Of a DNA stretch of 64,000 bases, positions 11,959-22,069 are shown piece by piece; position 1 is the stretch's first letter, and every line of letters starts with the position of its first letter. This DNA comes from Sorex araneus. Lineage: Eukaryota > Chordata > Mammalia > Eulipotyphla > Soricidae. A program made the translations under genes and the position numbers. The DNA lies in contig NC_073307.1 in the NCBI RefSeq assembly GCF_027595985.1, positions 39,728,323-39,792,322 of the forward strand. Direction: 5' to 3'. Under the pieces are notes generated by a model. The model had not been told where the DNA came from and did not search any database. It saw only the letters and a program-made list of their open reading frames with translations.

Positions 11959-13875
11959 TGTAAAAAACTAAGGCACGCTGATGGGCATGTGCACTCGCGG
12001 GCTCTTCAGGCGGCTCTGTCTCACCGCCCGTGTTCGGTGTCCTGGAACCGCTGTGTGTGGCTGTTGGTCAAGGGCAGGCGACGAAAGGAAGAAGGCCAAA
12101 CTGGTTGCCCGATCCGTTTATTTCATGCTCTCTCTCTCCTTCTCTCTCGGCTCTGGATCTCTCCCTGGATCTTGCCCCCCAACCCACTCTTACAGCCTAG
12201 TTAAATACCCCCAGCATGAGGGGGTTGGAGCGTACACATAGGTATGGTCACAATCAATAGGGGTAAGGTTCCTTTCCCTCAGGGGATGCTTCTCCTAGGA
12301 CTGATTCTCTCTCTTTTTTTTTAATAGTTTATTTTAAATTAGTGAGTCAACGTGAGGGTACAGTTACAGATTTATACATTTTTGTGCTCATGTTTCCCCC
12401 ATACAAAGTTCGAGAACCCATCCCTTCACCAGTGCCCATTCTCCACCACCAGTAAACCCAACATCCCTCCCACCCTCCCCAGTCCCGTCTCCCCCCACAC
12501 CACACTGCCACTATGGCAGGGTATTCCCTTTTGTTCTCTCTCTCTGATTAGGTGTTGTGGTTTGCAATAAAGGTGTTGAGTGGCCACTGTGTTCAGTCTC
12601 TAGTCTATATTCGGCCCGCATCACCCTTCCCCCACATGACCTCCGACCACATTTTACTGGTGTTCCCTTCTCTGAGTTGCCCAGAATGAGAGACCAGCCT
12701 CCACGCCATGGAGACAAACTCCTGGTACTTATTTCTACTATTCTTGGGTGTTAGTCTTATAGTCTATTATTCTATATTCCACAGATGAGTGCAATCTTTC
12801 TATGTCTGTCTCTCTCTTTTTGACTCATTTCACTTAGCATGATACTTTCCATGCTGATCCACTTATATGCAAACGTCATGACCTCATTTTTTCTAACAGC
12901 TGCATAGTATTCCATTGTATAGATGTACCAGAGTTTCTTCAACCAGTCATCTGTTCTAGGGCATTCAGGTTTTTTCCAGATTCTGGCTATTGTAAACAGT
13001 GCTGCGATGAACATATAAGTGCAGATGTCATTTCAATTATACTTTTTGGCTTTTCTGGGATATATTCCCAGCAGTGGTATTGCTGGGTCAAATGGGAGCT
13101 CAACCTCTAGTTTTTTGAGAATCGTCCATATTGTTTTCCAAAAGGGCTGAACTAGTCGGCATTCCCACCAGCAGTGTAGACGGGTAGGACTGATTCTCTT
13201 TCAGCAGGACCATCCACCCAAGGGCGGAGTCCCATGAGTGTGTTTCTCTTCTCCTCATCCAGAAAACATATAAGCATTCATAATATTAATCATTTTGTAT
13301 GGACACAATAAGAAATGCATTAAAGCTTATACAATTGCTCTCCTGGGGCCATCTCGATCTCAGACTACAGTGCTCGGGCCAGATCAGTCTTTCCTATCCC
13401 TAGCAGGGTCCTAGTCTCATCATTACTTTTGGATCATGACAGCATTTGTCTATGATCAAGCTCTTAACTTATAGTTAAGAATTAGGCACTTTGGCTAGGC
13501 CCATCTCAATGCCAGGGTAGCAAATAACTCACCGCTTGCCCTGGATCCATCCTGTCCCTCTTCAGGACCCTGCTTTTTGGGTGCTAGGAACTGAGGGCAA
13601 CTAAGGCATAAGTAGAGAAAGCAGATGCCTGGGAATGAATAATGTTCAAAGCCAATTAAGTCCCAAGTTACAAAAGCATAATATTGTCTTCTGTGTCTAT
13701 ACAAAAAGGACATGGCTCTGAGTAAACTATGCAAAGGACTCAAGAAGAAGAGAAAAACAATATTTACAAGTCAACAGAGCACTAAGAAAGAAGCTACAAA
13801 TAAACAGAGGAATGGGAGCACTGTAACGGGAGTAACCTAATAAACCTAAACTATCAGAGGCTATGTTATCCTACA
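11959..13875 (-). mobile_element. Solo LTR of an endogenous retrovirus, interrupted by an L1
   Basis: On minus the element starts TGTAGGATAACATAGCC (13875) and ends TTTTTTACA (11959). The 6-bp repeat GGTTAG flanks it at 11953-11958 and 13876-13881. Without the nested L1 and its TSD copy it is about 1.03 kb. A polyadenylation signal (AATAAA on minus, 12117-12122) and a TATA-like TATTTAAC (about 12204) sit in the usual U3-R order. No internal retroviral gene is present, so this is a recombined solo LTR. A 6-bp duplication suits class II (ERVK-like) elements. Three relatives are in this window. Confidence 0.9.
12311..13184 (-). mobile_element. 5'-truncated L1 nested in the LTR
   Basis: Minus-strand L1: ORF2 C-terminus (frame 12772-13014) followed by the short-type 3' UTR and a T-run at 12314-12322. 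The duplication TAGGACTGATTCTCT at 12296-12310 and 13185-13199 belongs to the LTR, so the L1 landed after the LTR. Confidence 0.95.
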
Positions 13876-13881
13876 GGTTAG

Positions 13882-14695
13882 AAAAAGACTTTGTGCTTAG
13901 TCCAACATTTCCAACACATAGAACCAAAAACAAACTCTCCAAGTGACATAAAGGCCATGAGTAGTTTGGGGTCCAAACAAAGGAGTGAGAACCCACATGA
14001 GCTACTGAATTGACCATTTTGGCTCCCCTGCCTCATTTAAATAATAGACCTAACTGAATAAGGCATATATTCAATACTCAATAAAGAACTATTGACAAAT
14101 GACATGCTGATTAGAGGGTACAATTCCAAAATGTGATGGTTTCTGTTTTACTTGGCTTGAAATGAACAATCCTCCCCTATTACGGTTCTCCATTAATTTT
14201 GTGTTTCAATCCTTAATGGAGGTCATAAACTAGTTAGGGCAGAAACACTGACTAATACAGTTCACAGAAATGGATGTCTAAAAGCATTTGAATTTGAATG
14301 CTGTTACATTACTATCCCAGCCTGCTTTAAAAATATCCTCTTCCTCCTTGCTGTCATCAAGATATTAGCTAATACTGCTTGGCTAGCTTTGCATTATACA
14401 CTCCTGTTACCGCCCCTGCATTAATTTACTTAGCTCTCAAGAATACCTTGGGTAGACCATATTACAGTTTCCACTTTACAGATGACGTGCTGAAGCACAG
14501 AGAAGTGAATTCCCTAAGCCCAGTTGTCTGGATCCTAAATCAGTGATTTCAACCACAAATCACAGCATGCTCATGAGCAAAAGCCCTAAATAGATTCCCA
14601 CCACCTACTTAAGACGAAGTTGTTTCTGTCTTTTCTGTCTCATTCCGTTCTTCCAGATGAACTAGAATTCTCCTTTGGTATATTTCTGGATTCTA
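13882..14695. other. Unassigned sequence
   Basis: No repeat or gene is recognised in about 0.8 kb. Confidence 0.5.
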
Positions 14696-14699
14696 TTCA

Positions 14700-14948
14700 A
14701 TGTCACTGTCATCACAGTCATCTCATTGTTTATCGATTTGTTCAAGTGGGTGCCAGTAGCGTCTCCATTCATCCCTGTCATGTACTTCTGTGGCCCGATG
14801 GCATTTTGGGGCCTCTTTAAGGATCAGGGGAATGAGAACCACCATTGTTACTGTTTTTGACATATCGAGTATGCCACGGGTAGCTTGCCAGACTCTGCCA
14901 TGTGAATGGGATACTCTCGGTAGCTTGCCAGGCCTCCGAGAGGGACGG
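14700..14948 (-). mobile_element. RTE-derived SINE, 5' truncated, longest leader
   Basis: On minus: LINE-leader blocks (GAGAGTATCCC.., CATGGCAGAGTCTGGCAAGC, 'ATGTCAAAAACAGTAACAATGG'), a stretch corresponding to the LINE leader up to 'CCTTAAAGAGGCCCC', then the RTE 3' end ('GCCATCGGGCCACAG..', GGAGACGCTACTGGCACCC, CAAATCGATAAACAATG) and a GACAGT-like tail (14700-14725). The tRNA-like head is missing. Its deletion junction differs from that of the copies at 28339 and 41092. Confidence 0.88.
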
Positions 14949-15081
14949 TGGCTTTTGGGGAAGCCTATAATCTTTTTTACAGGTGTACCCAGTCTACCGA
15001 ATGTAAGCTTTTGGTCGACTGGCATGTTGTAATGATCTGTACACTGACAAACATGTACCTGCCTGCGTCTCTGGACAGCAC
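14949..15081. other. Flank of VAV3-like exon, intron-like on minus
   Basis: Directly downstream (minus) of the preserved GT donor of the exon copy. It could be copied VAV3 intron 1 sequence; I cannot confirm this by eye. Confidence 0.35.
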
Positions 15082-15287
15082 CTGGGACATCTTCAGCCTC
15101 AGGTTGATCTCCTTGAGGTTGATGGAGTGTGCCCAGAGGTTTTTGAGCAGCTGGCAGAGCAGGATCCTATCACGGAGGGTCTGTGCCAAATGGAACACCT
15201 GCGCTGAGTCCCAGGTCACCCAGTGGTTGGCTGACAGTATCTCACCGTAGATGAGCCACTGCGTGCACTACCGCCACAGCTCTACAT
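15082..15287 (-). pseudogene. VAV3 (pseudogene): VAV3 exon 1 copy (CH-domain N-terminus), disabled
   Basis: VAV3 is a Rho/Rac guanine-nucleotide exchange factor; exon 1 encodes the start of its calponin-homology domain. On minus, the translation runs from ATG at 15287 through VTWDSAQVFHLAQTLRD, LLCQLL and AHSINLKEINLR to MSQ. This is the VAV family N-terminus and closer to VAV3 than to VAV1 or VAV2. The normal exon would be 68 codons (204 nt); this copy is 206 nt because TA is inserted after the ATG. A TAG stop follows four codons later (a CAG in the family). A CAG/GTG donor is kept at the exact exon end (15082/15081). Exon plus donor argues for a DNA-level duplicate or a retrocopy of unspliced RNA, not a processed pseudogene. 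The stop and insertion make it non-functional. Confidence 0.85.
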
Positions 15288-15518
15288 CCAATGGCACTGG
15301 ATTCTATTAACTACTAATATAGGCTCCAATTTTGAATCCTTGGAATATTATAGTACTGAAAGTGAGGGAGGAGGTACGAAGGCAGAGAAACTTGTGCATA
15401 ACTGCCCTGTGCTTTAATTTCTTGCTACCTAGACACATAATTGCTATGTAATCACTGAGATCCTATATGACTTAGAGAGATGATATCTGTCCAACTTGTT
15501 TAAATAAATCTAGTTTGG
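15288..15518. other. Unassigned spacer upstream of VAV3-like exon
   Basis: No repeat is recognised. If the duplication is genomic, part of this should match VAV3 5' UTR or promoter sequence. Confidence 0.4.
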
Positions 15519-15600
15519 AAGCTGGGACATAGTTTAAGTGGTAGAGCACAAGTCTTGCAGGCCCCGAGTTTGAAGCTTAGTACTTCATGACCCCCTGGAA
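15519..15600 (+). mobile_element. tRNA-Ala-like SINE, old
   Basis: 'GAAGCTGGGACATAGTTTAAGTGGTAGAGCACAAGTCTTGCAGG' has A-box and anticodon-loop layout; a decayed B box follows (GAGTTTGAAGC). Confidence 0.55.
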
Positions 15601-15682
15601 GTACTGCCAGGGTAGAGAGCAGTGGTGACCTTTGAACATCATTGGTGGCCACTGATCTCTGCCTGTAGTATCCCTCTCAGCA

Positions 15683-15905
15683 GTTCTGGGTATAGTCCCT
15701 ATTGGGTGTTTGCTTTGCATGCGGCCATGCCAGGTTTGATTCCTCCGACCCTCTCGAAGAGCCCTGCAAGCTACCAGGAGTATCCTGCCCACATGGCAGA
15801 GCCTGGCAAACTCCCCATGGCGTATTTGATATGCCAAAAACAGTAACAAGTCTCACAATGGAGATGTTACTGGTGCTCCCTCAAGCAAATTGATGAACAA
15901 TGAAA
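15683..15905 (+). mobile_element. RTE-derived SINE, short type
   Basis: Decayed tRNA-like head, B box GGTTTGATTCC, leader blocks (CTCTCGAAGAGCCCTGCAAGCTACC, CATGGCAGAGCCTGGCAAAC, GATATGCCAAAAACAGTAAC), then the short junction 'AAGTCTCACAATGGAGATG' and RTE 3' end (GTTACTGGTGCTCCC..AGCAAATTGATGAACAATG). Confidence 0.9.
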
Positions 15906-16261
15906 AAGGCCAACAATGGGCAACAGTGCTACAATGCTGATTTATTTATAATGTTTATAATTTATTCATAATGTTTAAAGAATTGCATGATAGGTTTTCC
16001 TGCATTTCATTTTAGAACTTCTCATGGCAGACCTTTTTATCAAAAGGCCCAAGGAGATCCTTTGTTCCCAAGGAGAAAGGGAGATTAAGCTCAATGGTCA
16101 GGGGCTAAGTGCTAATTTCCAGCAGAGCTGAGTGAAGAGATGAAAACAGAAGAAAAATGTTGCCACAGCAAACACAACTACACCAGGATTACCAAGAACT
16201 ATTCTTACCATGAAGGAAGGGCCCAGACAAACTCCAATAAGGCTGAAGAAGATGATAGAGG
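15906..16261. other. Unassigned sequence
   Basis: Nothing recognised. Confidence 0.5.
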
Positions 16262-16440
16262 TCGGAACCCCAGTATAGTGGGTAGGGAATTTGCCTTGCA
16301 CACAACCAACCCAGGTTCTGTGCCTCATCATCCCATATGGTCCCCCGAGCACCACCAGGAGTAATTCCTAAGTGTAGAGCCAGGAGTAACCCTGGAGCAT
16401 CACCATGTGTGACCCAAAAAGCAAAAGGAAGAAAAAAAAA
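16262..16440 (+). mobile_element. SOR SINE
   Basis: Mutated A-box region, GCCTTGCACACAACC, CATCCCATATGGTCCCCCGAGCACC, GTGTAGAGCCAGGAGTAACC and an A-rich end. Confidence 0.93.
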
Positions 16441-17381
16441 GGAAATCGGAGCTTTTCTCTGGGAAAGAGAAGGCAAGACTTGCGTGGGAAATTGAAAACA
16501 CATTTCAAACCCAAGTGAAGAGTTTCTCATGTGTAGAAACACTAAGCTGAAAATGTAATGTAAATCTGCTGCTCTCCATGGGGTTCTTGGCAGAACCCCA
16601 GGGAGGACCTAAGAAGCAGTTCTTTAAATCTAAGTCCTAGGGATTTTTTGCAGAGGAAAAAGGCCAAAATCTAGATAACCTCATGTTTTAAAATTACAAA
16701 GCCCATAAGGAAATGATTCCTAAGACACACAAATACTTAGACCAAAGAATCATGTGTAGAATATAGTCGTCTCATATTAAACCTGCAGAACACCAAATAT
16801 AAAAGAAATATCTTAAAATTCAAAACATTTTAGATTGTTTAGACAAAGTGGATTTTTGGCCATTAGTCACATTTTCATTTGTAACAATGCTCATCTTCAG
16901 AGATAAAGTGCTAAAGATGAATGGTGCTGTTCATCTTGTGCTAAAAAAAAATTGCGCAGCCAAAAGCATTGAACCATCTTAACTTATTATGGTGATCATT
17001 TCTTAACATAAAAAGTACTAAATCACCATAACACATACCTAAAAGTAATGTCAACTCTACCACAATAAAATTATCTTGAAGTCTTATTTCTTTGATGGAA
17101 GTTTTTTTATTAATGCCTTACATAAAAGTGGGCTCCTCTGTGCTAACCCTAGAGACAATTCAAGATGAACACGAAGACTTTTCATTAGTTCTTAGAAGTT
17201 CTTAGAAATATCTGACTCTAATCAAAGCAGATCTTCCATTTTATTCAGTTCAATACAGTAGGAAAGGGAAAGTCACAAATATTATGACAAGGAAAATCCC
17301 CCTTGTCATTTTTTCTCTGAGGAAGTTGGCAATTTTTTTTAATTTATAAAATAATTTTTAAAATCTTCTCAGCTTAGGCAT
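16441..17381. other. Unassigned AT-rich sequence
   Basis: About 0.94 kb with no recognised repeat, exon or RNA. Confidence 0.5.
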
Positions 17382-17398
17382 TAAAAATTGCCATTCTT

Positions 17399-17580
17399 TT
17401 TTTTTTTTTTTTTTTTGCTTTTTGGGTCACACCTGGCAATGCACAGGAGTTACTCCTGGCTCTGCACTCAGGAATTACCCCTGGCCGTGCTCAGGGGACT
17501 ATATGGGATGCTGGGATTTGAACCCGGGTCGGCCGCGTGCAAGGCAAACACCCTACCCGCTGTGCTATCTCTCCAGCCCC
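17399..17580 (-). mobile_element. SOR SINE, young, with TSD
   Basis: Minus-strand copy with T-run at its left end and the GGGGCTGGAGAGATAGCACA head at 17580. TSD TAAAAATTGCCATTCTT at 17382-17398 and 17581-17597, perfect over 17 bp. Confidence 0.97.
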
Positions 17581-17597
17581 TAAAAATTGCCATTCTT

Positions 17598-18032
17598 ATA
17601 AGTATGTAAAAGTTTATGTTCTGTTTATCTTTATTTTCACACAATGTTTAGTTCATTGAAACGTTTATTCATGTTGGATGCTCCATACTTGAGCTCAGGA
17701 AAGAGAGCAAGACCAAACGTAGTAACTGAGAGTTCAATTCAGCACACAAATATTGTGTAAAATCAAGTATACCTGAAAGAGTAATATGAGTGAGTGTGTT
17801 GAGAAAAGCAGGGTGCCATAACAGCAGAAATCGGTTAATGTTTTCATAGAGCAGTAAAGATATTCTAAGTCAATAAGTCTACATATTTCAAAGAGGGAAA
17901 TAGACCTAAATTATTGAGAGTTTTTTGAGAAAATGCAAAATAAAATATCAGAACAATGGGATGCCAGGCCATTGAATTCACATTTGGAAAATCACTGGGG
18001 ATATTTAAAAAACCCCATAAATTAAGTTATTC
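17598..18032. other. Unassigned sequence
   Basis: No recognised feature. Confidence 0.5.
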
Positions 18033-18358
18033 ATGAAGAAGAAGAAGAAGAAGAAGAAGAAGAAGAAGAAGAAGAAGAAGAAGAAGAAGAAGAAGAAGAA
18101 GAAGAAGAAGAAGAAGAAGAAGAAGAAGAGAAGAGAAGAGAAGAAGAAGAAGAAGAAGAAGAAGAAGAAGAAGAAGAAGAAGAAAAGAAGAAGAAGAAGA
18201 AGAAGAAGAAGAAGAAGAAGAAGAAGAAGAAGAAGAAGAAGAAGAAGAAGAAGAAGAAGAAGAAGAAGAAGAAGAAGAAGAAGAAGAAGAAGAAGAAGAA
18301 GAAGAAGAAGAAGAAGAAGAAGAAGAAGAAGAAGAAGAAGAAGAAGAAGAAGAAGAAA
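18033..18358 (+). repeat. (GAA)n microsatellite, 326 bp
   Basis: About 105 GAA units, pure purine on plus, with two short interruptions (AGAGAAGAGAAGAGAA near 18126-18145 and an extra A near 18184). Long GAA/TTC tracts can form triplex (H-DNA) and stall polymerases. The open frames over it (poly-K/E/R, poly-S/L/F) are by-products. Confidence 0.99.
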
Positions 18359-18720
18359 ACATGAGAGGGATGAAATTTGGGAAAACTAGTAGGATACATT
18401 CACTCAAGAAATTTGTCATTCACAAAGAAGATGGAAAGATGGGGGCAGCTAAGACAAGAGCAACAAAGTCACCAAAAGATGGCGTAAAAGGAGGAGGAGG
18501 ACCTTTGAAAGAATCACAACTAACCGGAATTTGTAAAAAAGTGATGATGCTAATTCAGGAGGAGGTACCCTTTGAGTAGTAGGAAAAGAAGGAGATTACA
18601 GTTACCACTGAAAGAGACAGCTCTTCCACAGGAAAGTTCTAGTCATGCTAAAGACATCCTGTTTGCACTTTCCCTCCCATCTTCACCCTGCCCCCAGCCC
18701 CCAGCCTCTATGACACACAA
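18359..18720. other. Unassigned sequence beside the GAA tract
   Basis: Nothing recognised. Confidence 0.45.
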
Positions 18721-18812
18721 TTTTTTTTCTTTCTTCTCTCTCTTTTCTCTCTCTTTCTCTCTCTCTATATATGCATATGTGTGTATATATGTATATACAT
18801 ATATACATATAT
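18721..18812 (+). repeat. (CT)n and (TA/TG)n low complexity
   Basis: CT-rich run followed by alternating TATATG/TATATAC bases. Confidence 0.9.
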
Positions 18813-18814
18813 AA

Positions 18815-18925
18815 AAGTGGCAGAAAATTTACAGTGGTGAAGGGATAAGTGTCTTATATCACTGCAAACCAATCGTGAACAACTTTGTAACTATCTCACA
18901 GTGATTCAATTAAAATTAATTTTCA
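18815..18925 (+). mobile_element. L1 3' end, short fragment
   Basis: 'ACAGTGGTGAAGGGATAAGTG', 'AATCGTGAACAACTTTGTAACTATCTCACAGTGATTCAATTAAAA' is the terminal L1 block seen at 1900-2400 and elsewhere. Confidence 0.8.
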
Positions 18926-19358
18926 TTATACTTTAGGTAACATTTTATAGTAGTGAATAGTAGTGACTTTTTAAAAAGAAATCCTGTAAAGGAGAGAGAT
19001 AAATTGCCATGAGGAAGGCTGTCATCAGAGCTCAGACCCCTAGGAGGAGTAAAGAAGGCATTGGGAGGACTGTGGTCCTCAGACTCCAAGGAAAAGAGAG
19101 AATGGTCTGCACGGCCAAACACAGTTGCCTACATCTGGCTTCCTTCTAAATATCTGAATATTTAAGAGTTAAAAAAAATAATGGCTCAAGGTGTAGATAT
19201 TTACAGCCTCCTAAGTACCACTTGGGAAAGATCCCCTCTCCCTTCCCCTAAAAAAGAGGAAAATAAAAAATAGAATATCTAGTTCAAGAGGAACCCTGCA
19301 AACATGACCCTAGGATTCTACTACTGCATAGAAGAGATAACATCATTAAAAATATACC
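18926..19358. other. Unassigned sequence
   Basis: Nothing recognised. Confidence 0.5.
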
Positions 19359-19532
19359 TGGGCCAGAGCACTAGTACAATGATAGGGCATTTGCCTTGCA
19401 TGTGGCCTCCCTGGATTCTATCCCCAGCATCCCATATGATTACCCCCCACTCCCGAGTACCTCCAGAAGTAATTCCTGAGTGTAGAGCCAGGAGTAACCC
19501 CTTCTCAGGTGTGATTCAAGAAGCAAAAACCA
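19359..19532 (+). mobile_element. SOR SINE
   Basis: GGGCCAGAGCACTAGTACAATG head, GCCTTGCATGTGGCC, CATCCCATATGATTACC, GTGTAGAGCCAGGAGTAACCCC. Moderately diverged. Confidence 0.92.
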
Positions 19533-19783
19533 ATTTTTAAATTAAAATGTATCAGCCTAGACCCTTGAGTCCTTGAAACATTTTCAAACTACCTTTAATA
19601 ACTATCATGAGGAGGTCAGGGCCTACCAAGAACGTCCCTTGGGCAACCTTCCTTTTTAAAATTTTTTTTTATTATTTTAACGTAGACAAAGCCACAACTG
19701 TTGATACAATTCTCGAGTTGAAGTTGTTTAGATAACAAAGCTCCAATCTTAAAATCAATCTATAAATTTAAATTTTTTTACGT
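19533..19783. other. Unassigned AT-rich sequence
   Basis: Nothing recognised. Confidence 0.45.
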
Positions 19784-19805
19784 AAAAACTATCATCACTT
19801 GACAG

Positions 19806-19927
19806 TTTTGTGCGGCCGCTCTGCTGTTGATCGACCACAATCCAGAGGCCAAATAGACTACTTTTGGTCCCAACAATTGCTTGCAGCCATGTCTCTAGAC
19901 TATGAACAAAGCCATAGCCCCACGCTG
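19806..19927 (+). repeat. Direct repeat unit 1 (122 bp)
   Basis: Begins TTTTGTGCGGCCGCTCTGCTG and ends GCCCCACGCTG. It pairs with the unit at 20155 with about ten scattered substitutions and no indel. Confidence 0.9.
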
Positions 19928-20154
19928 GTCAAGGAGGGAAAAGATCCTTCTCTCTAGGTTTTTTTTCTCTTTTCAGGGAGAAGTGGCGCGGCGTCTGCCA
20001 CATTATGAGGACTATTAAGCAGGTACAAACTTGGTGGTGTGGGAAGGAGAAAAAAAAAAGACTTATGAACTTGAAACAGTGGAACGCGTGAGAGTCTCAG
20101 GCTGGGGGCAATACCAGTGCACACTCCGCTGAGATTCGACCCAAGTGGTCACAC

Positions 20155-20276
20155 TTTTGTGTGGCCGCTCTGCTGCTGATCAACCATGATCCGGAGGCCA
20201 GCTAGACTACTTTTGGTCCCAGCAACTGCTTGCAGCCGTGTCTCTAGACTGTGAACTAAGCCATTGCCCCATGCTG
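20155..20276 (+). repeat. Direct repeat unit 2 (122 bp)
   Basis: Begins TTTTGTGTGGCCGCTCTGCTG and ends GCCCCATGCTG; same length as unit 1. Confidence 0.9.
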
Positions 20277-20721
20277 CCCCAGGAAGGAAAATGATGCAAT
20301 TTCTAACATAAATCTCTCTGGACTTAATTGCTAAAATACTAAAATACAGAAATCCTAAACTGCAGCTGCTATCGCGGACTTCATATCTCATCATTCTCAG
20401 CAACAGAAAACTAATTATCAAATGCTTCCTTGTCAGTAGGGCTGTTTTTTGGGGGGGAAACTCCAACAACAATAGTGAGTTTTGTGTTGAAATATGGAAT
20501 GTAATCAAGGTAAAGAGAAAATGAAGTGAAATTTATCAGCTATGCAGGCAGGGGTGGGTGGGGGGGTGGGAAGTATACTGGGGTTTTTGGTGGTGGAATA
20601 TGGGCACTGGTGAAGGGACGGGTGTTCTAGCATTGTATAACTGAGACATAAGCCTGAGAACTTTGTAACTTTCCACATGGTGATTCAATAAAGTAAATAA
20701 TTTAAAAAACTATCATCTCTT

Positions 20722-21014
20722 ACCACAGGGTTGTTAAATCTATGTCAAGGGATTTACTAAAGTATTTGTTGCTACTTGAGCCTTCTGTGTCGTTATTTGT
20801 GCTGGATGAGTTTAGTTGGCCTCTATTACTCTCCCATCTAATTTGGTGTGATCTTACTGGAATTTCATTACAGAGAAATTTGCAGGTGTCATGTGATGCA
20901 GCCATGTGGTTCTAAGACTTCAGGATTTATGGTCTGGGCCAATGAGTTGTTTGGACCATGGCAGTTGCTGTGGGAGGTGGGCATCATTGCTGTGACTTCC
21001 AGAATATGGGGGAA
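20722..21014. other. Unassigned sequence
   Basis: Nothing recognised. Confidence 0.45.
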
Positions 21015-21020
21015 GATGGG

Positions 21021-22069
21021 TGTAGGATTACATAGCTTCAGGTAGTTTAGGTTTGTTGGGTTGCTCCCATTACGGTGCTCCCATTCCTCTGTGTTTATTT
21101 GTAGCTTCTTTCTTAGTGTTCTGTTGACTTGTAAATAATGTCTTTCTCTTCTCCTTGAGTCCTTTGCATAGCTTATTCAGAGTAAGTCCTTTTTGTATGG
21201 ACAAAGAAAGACATTTATTAATATGCCTTTGCAATTGGGATTTAATTCGCTTTGAATATTATTAATTCCCGGGCATCTGCTTTCTTGACTGTAGCCTTGG
21301 TTGCCCTCAGTTCCTAGCCCTCTAAAAGGCAGGGTCCCAACGGGGGACGAGACAGACCCAGGGCAAGCGGTAAGTTATGTGCTACCCTGGCATCGAGATG
21401 GGCCTGGCCAAAGTGCCTCATTCTTAACTATAAGTTAAGAGTCTGATCATGGACAAGTGCTGTCATGATCTTAAAGTAATGACGAGACTAGGACCCTGCT
21501 AGGGATAGGAAAGACTAATCTGGCCCGGGCACTGTAGTCTGAGATTGAGATGACCCCAGGAGAGCAATTCTAAAAGTTTAATGCATCTCTTGCTATGCCC
21601 ATACAAAACGATTAATATTATGAATGCTCATATGTTTGTCAGACAAGGAGAGGAGAAACACAACCATGGGACTTCATCATTGATGAGTCCTGCTGAAAAA
21701 GTATCTGTCCTAGAGAATAGGTGTTCTGCTATTGTTATTGAACCTTTTGTGCCTAGCATTCTATTTTCGTAAACAACACCTGTTTCTTGTTAATTGCACG
21801 GTGCTTCAAGAACAACTCCTAATAAGGAAACAGGATGTCCTGTCACGCCCACGAGGTGTAACTAGCCTATCAGCTGTAGACACTTGGGCATAAACAAGCA
21901 GCGAGAGGGATAAAAGGGGGGAAGTCACCTAGCTAGAGGCTCCTCCTCATTCGTCCCTGGTTCCTCCTCCTCATTTCTCCGCTTCCCCGTTTCCCCTCCT
22001 TCCCAATGCATGAGAAGGTCTCTGAATAAATCGCTGCAAGAAGAATCTCCGGGTTCCGTGTTTTTTACA
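21021..22069 (+). mobile_element. Solo LTR, same family, diverged U3/R half
   Basis: Starts TGTAGGATTACATAGC, shares the first 640 bp with the LTRs at 11959, 28837 and 42251, then has a different 3' half with TATA-like GGGATAAAAGGGG (about 21908), AATAAA (22025-22030) and the end CCGTGTTTTTTACA. Length (1049 bp) fits the family. I find no matching 6-bp flanks (GATGGG left, GGAGAC right), so either the end is misplaced or the copy was rearranged. Confidence 0.8.

Larger units (their letters stand above)
19801..20704 (+). mobile_element. Short L1-like element: two 5' repeats fused to L1 3' end
   Basis: The element is bounded by a 17-bp direct repeat, AAAAACTATCATCACTT (19784-19800) and AAAAACTATCATCTCTT (20705-20721). 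Its first part contains two copies of a 122-bp block (19806-19927 and 20155-20276), 349 bp apart. The rest (about 20300-20704) is the long-type L1 3' UTR seen at 10993-11400 on minus. No ORF1 or ORF2 lies between. The blocks could be L1 5' UTR monomers, with the body removed by splicing or deletion, or an unrelated leader. Confidence 0.8.

Noticed and set aside
14977..15219. Functional VAV3 first exon
   Set aside because: A TAG early in the frame and a 2-nt insertion after the ATG disrupt it.
18027..18419. Long open frames encoding poly-S, poly-F, poly-K and poly-R
   Set aside because: They are translations of the GAA/TTC microsatellite.
21021..22069. Complete provirus between LTR copies at 21021 and 28837
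   Set aside because: The intervening DNA holds L1s, SINEs and unassigned sequence with no gag, pol or env motif.
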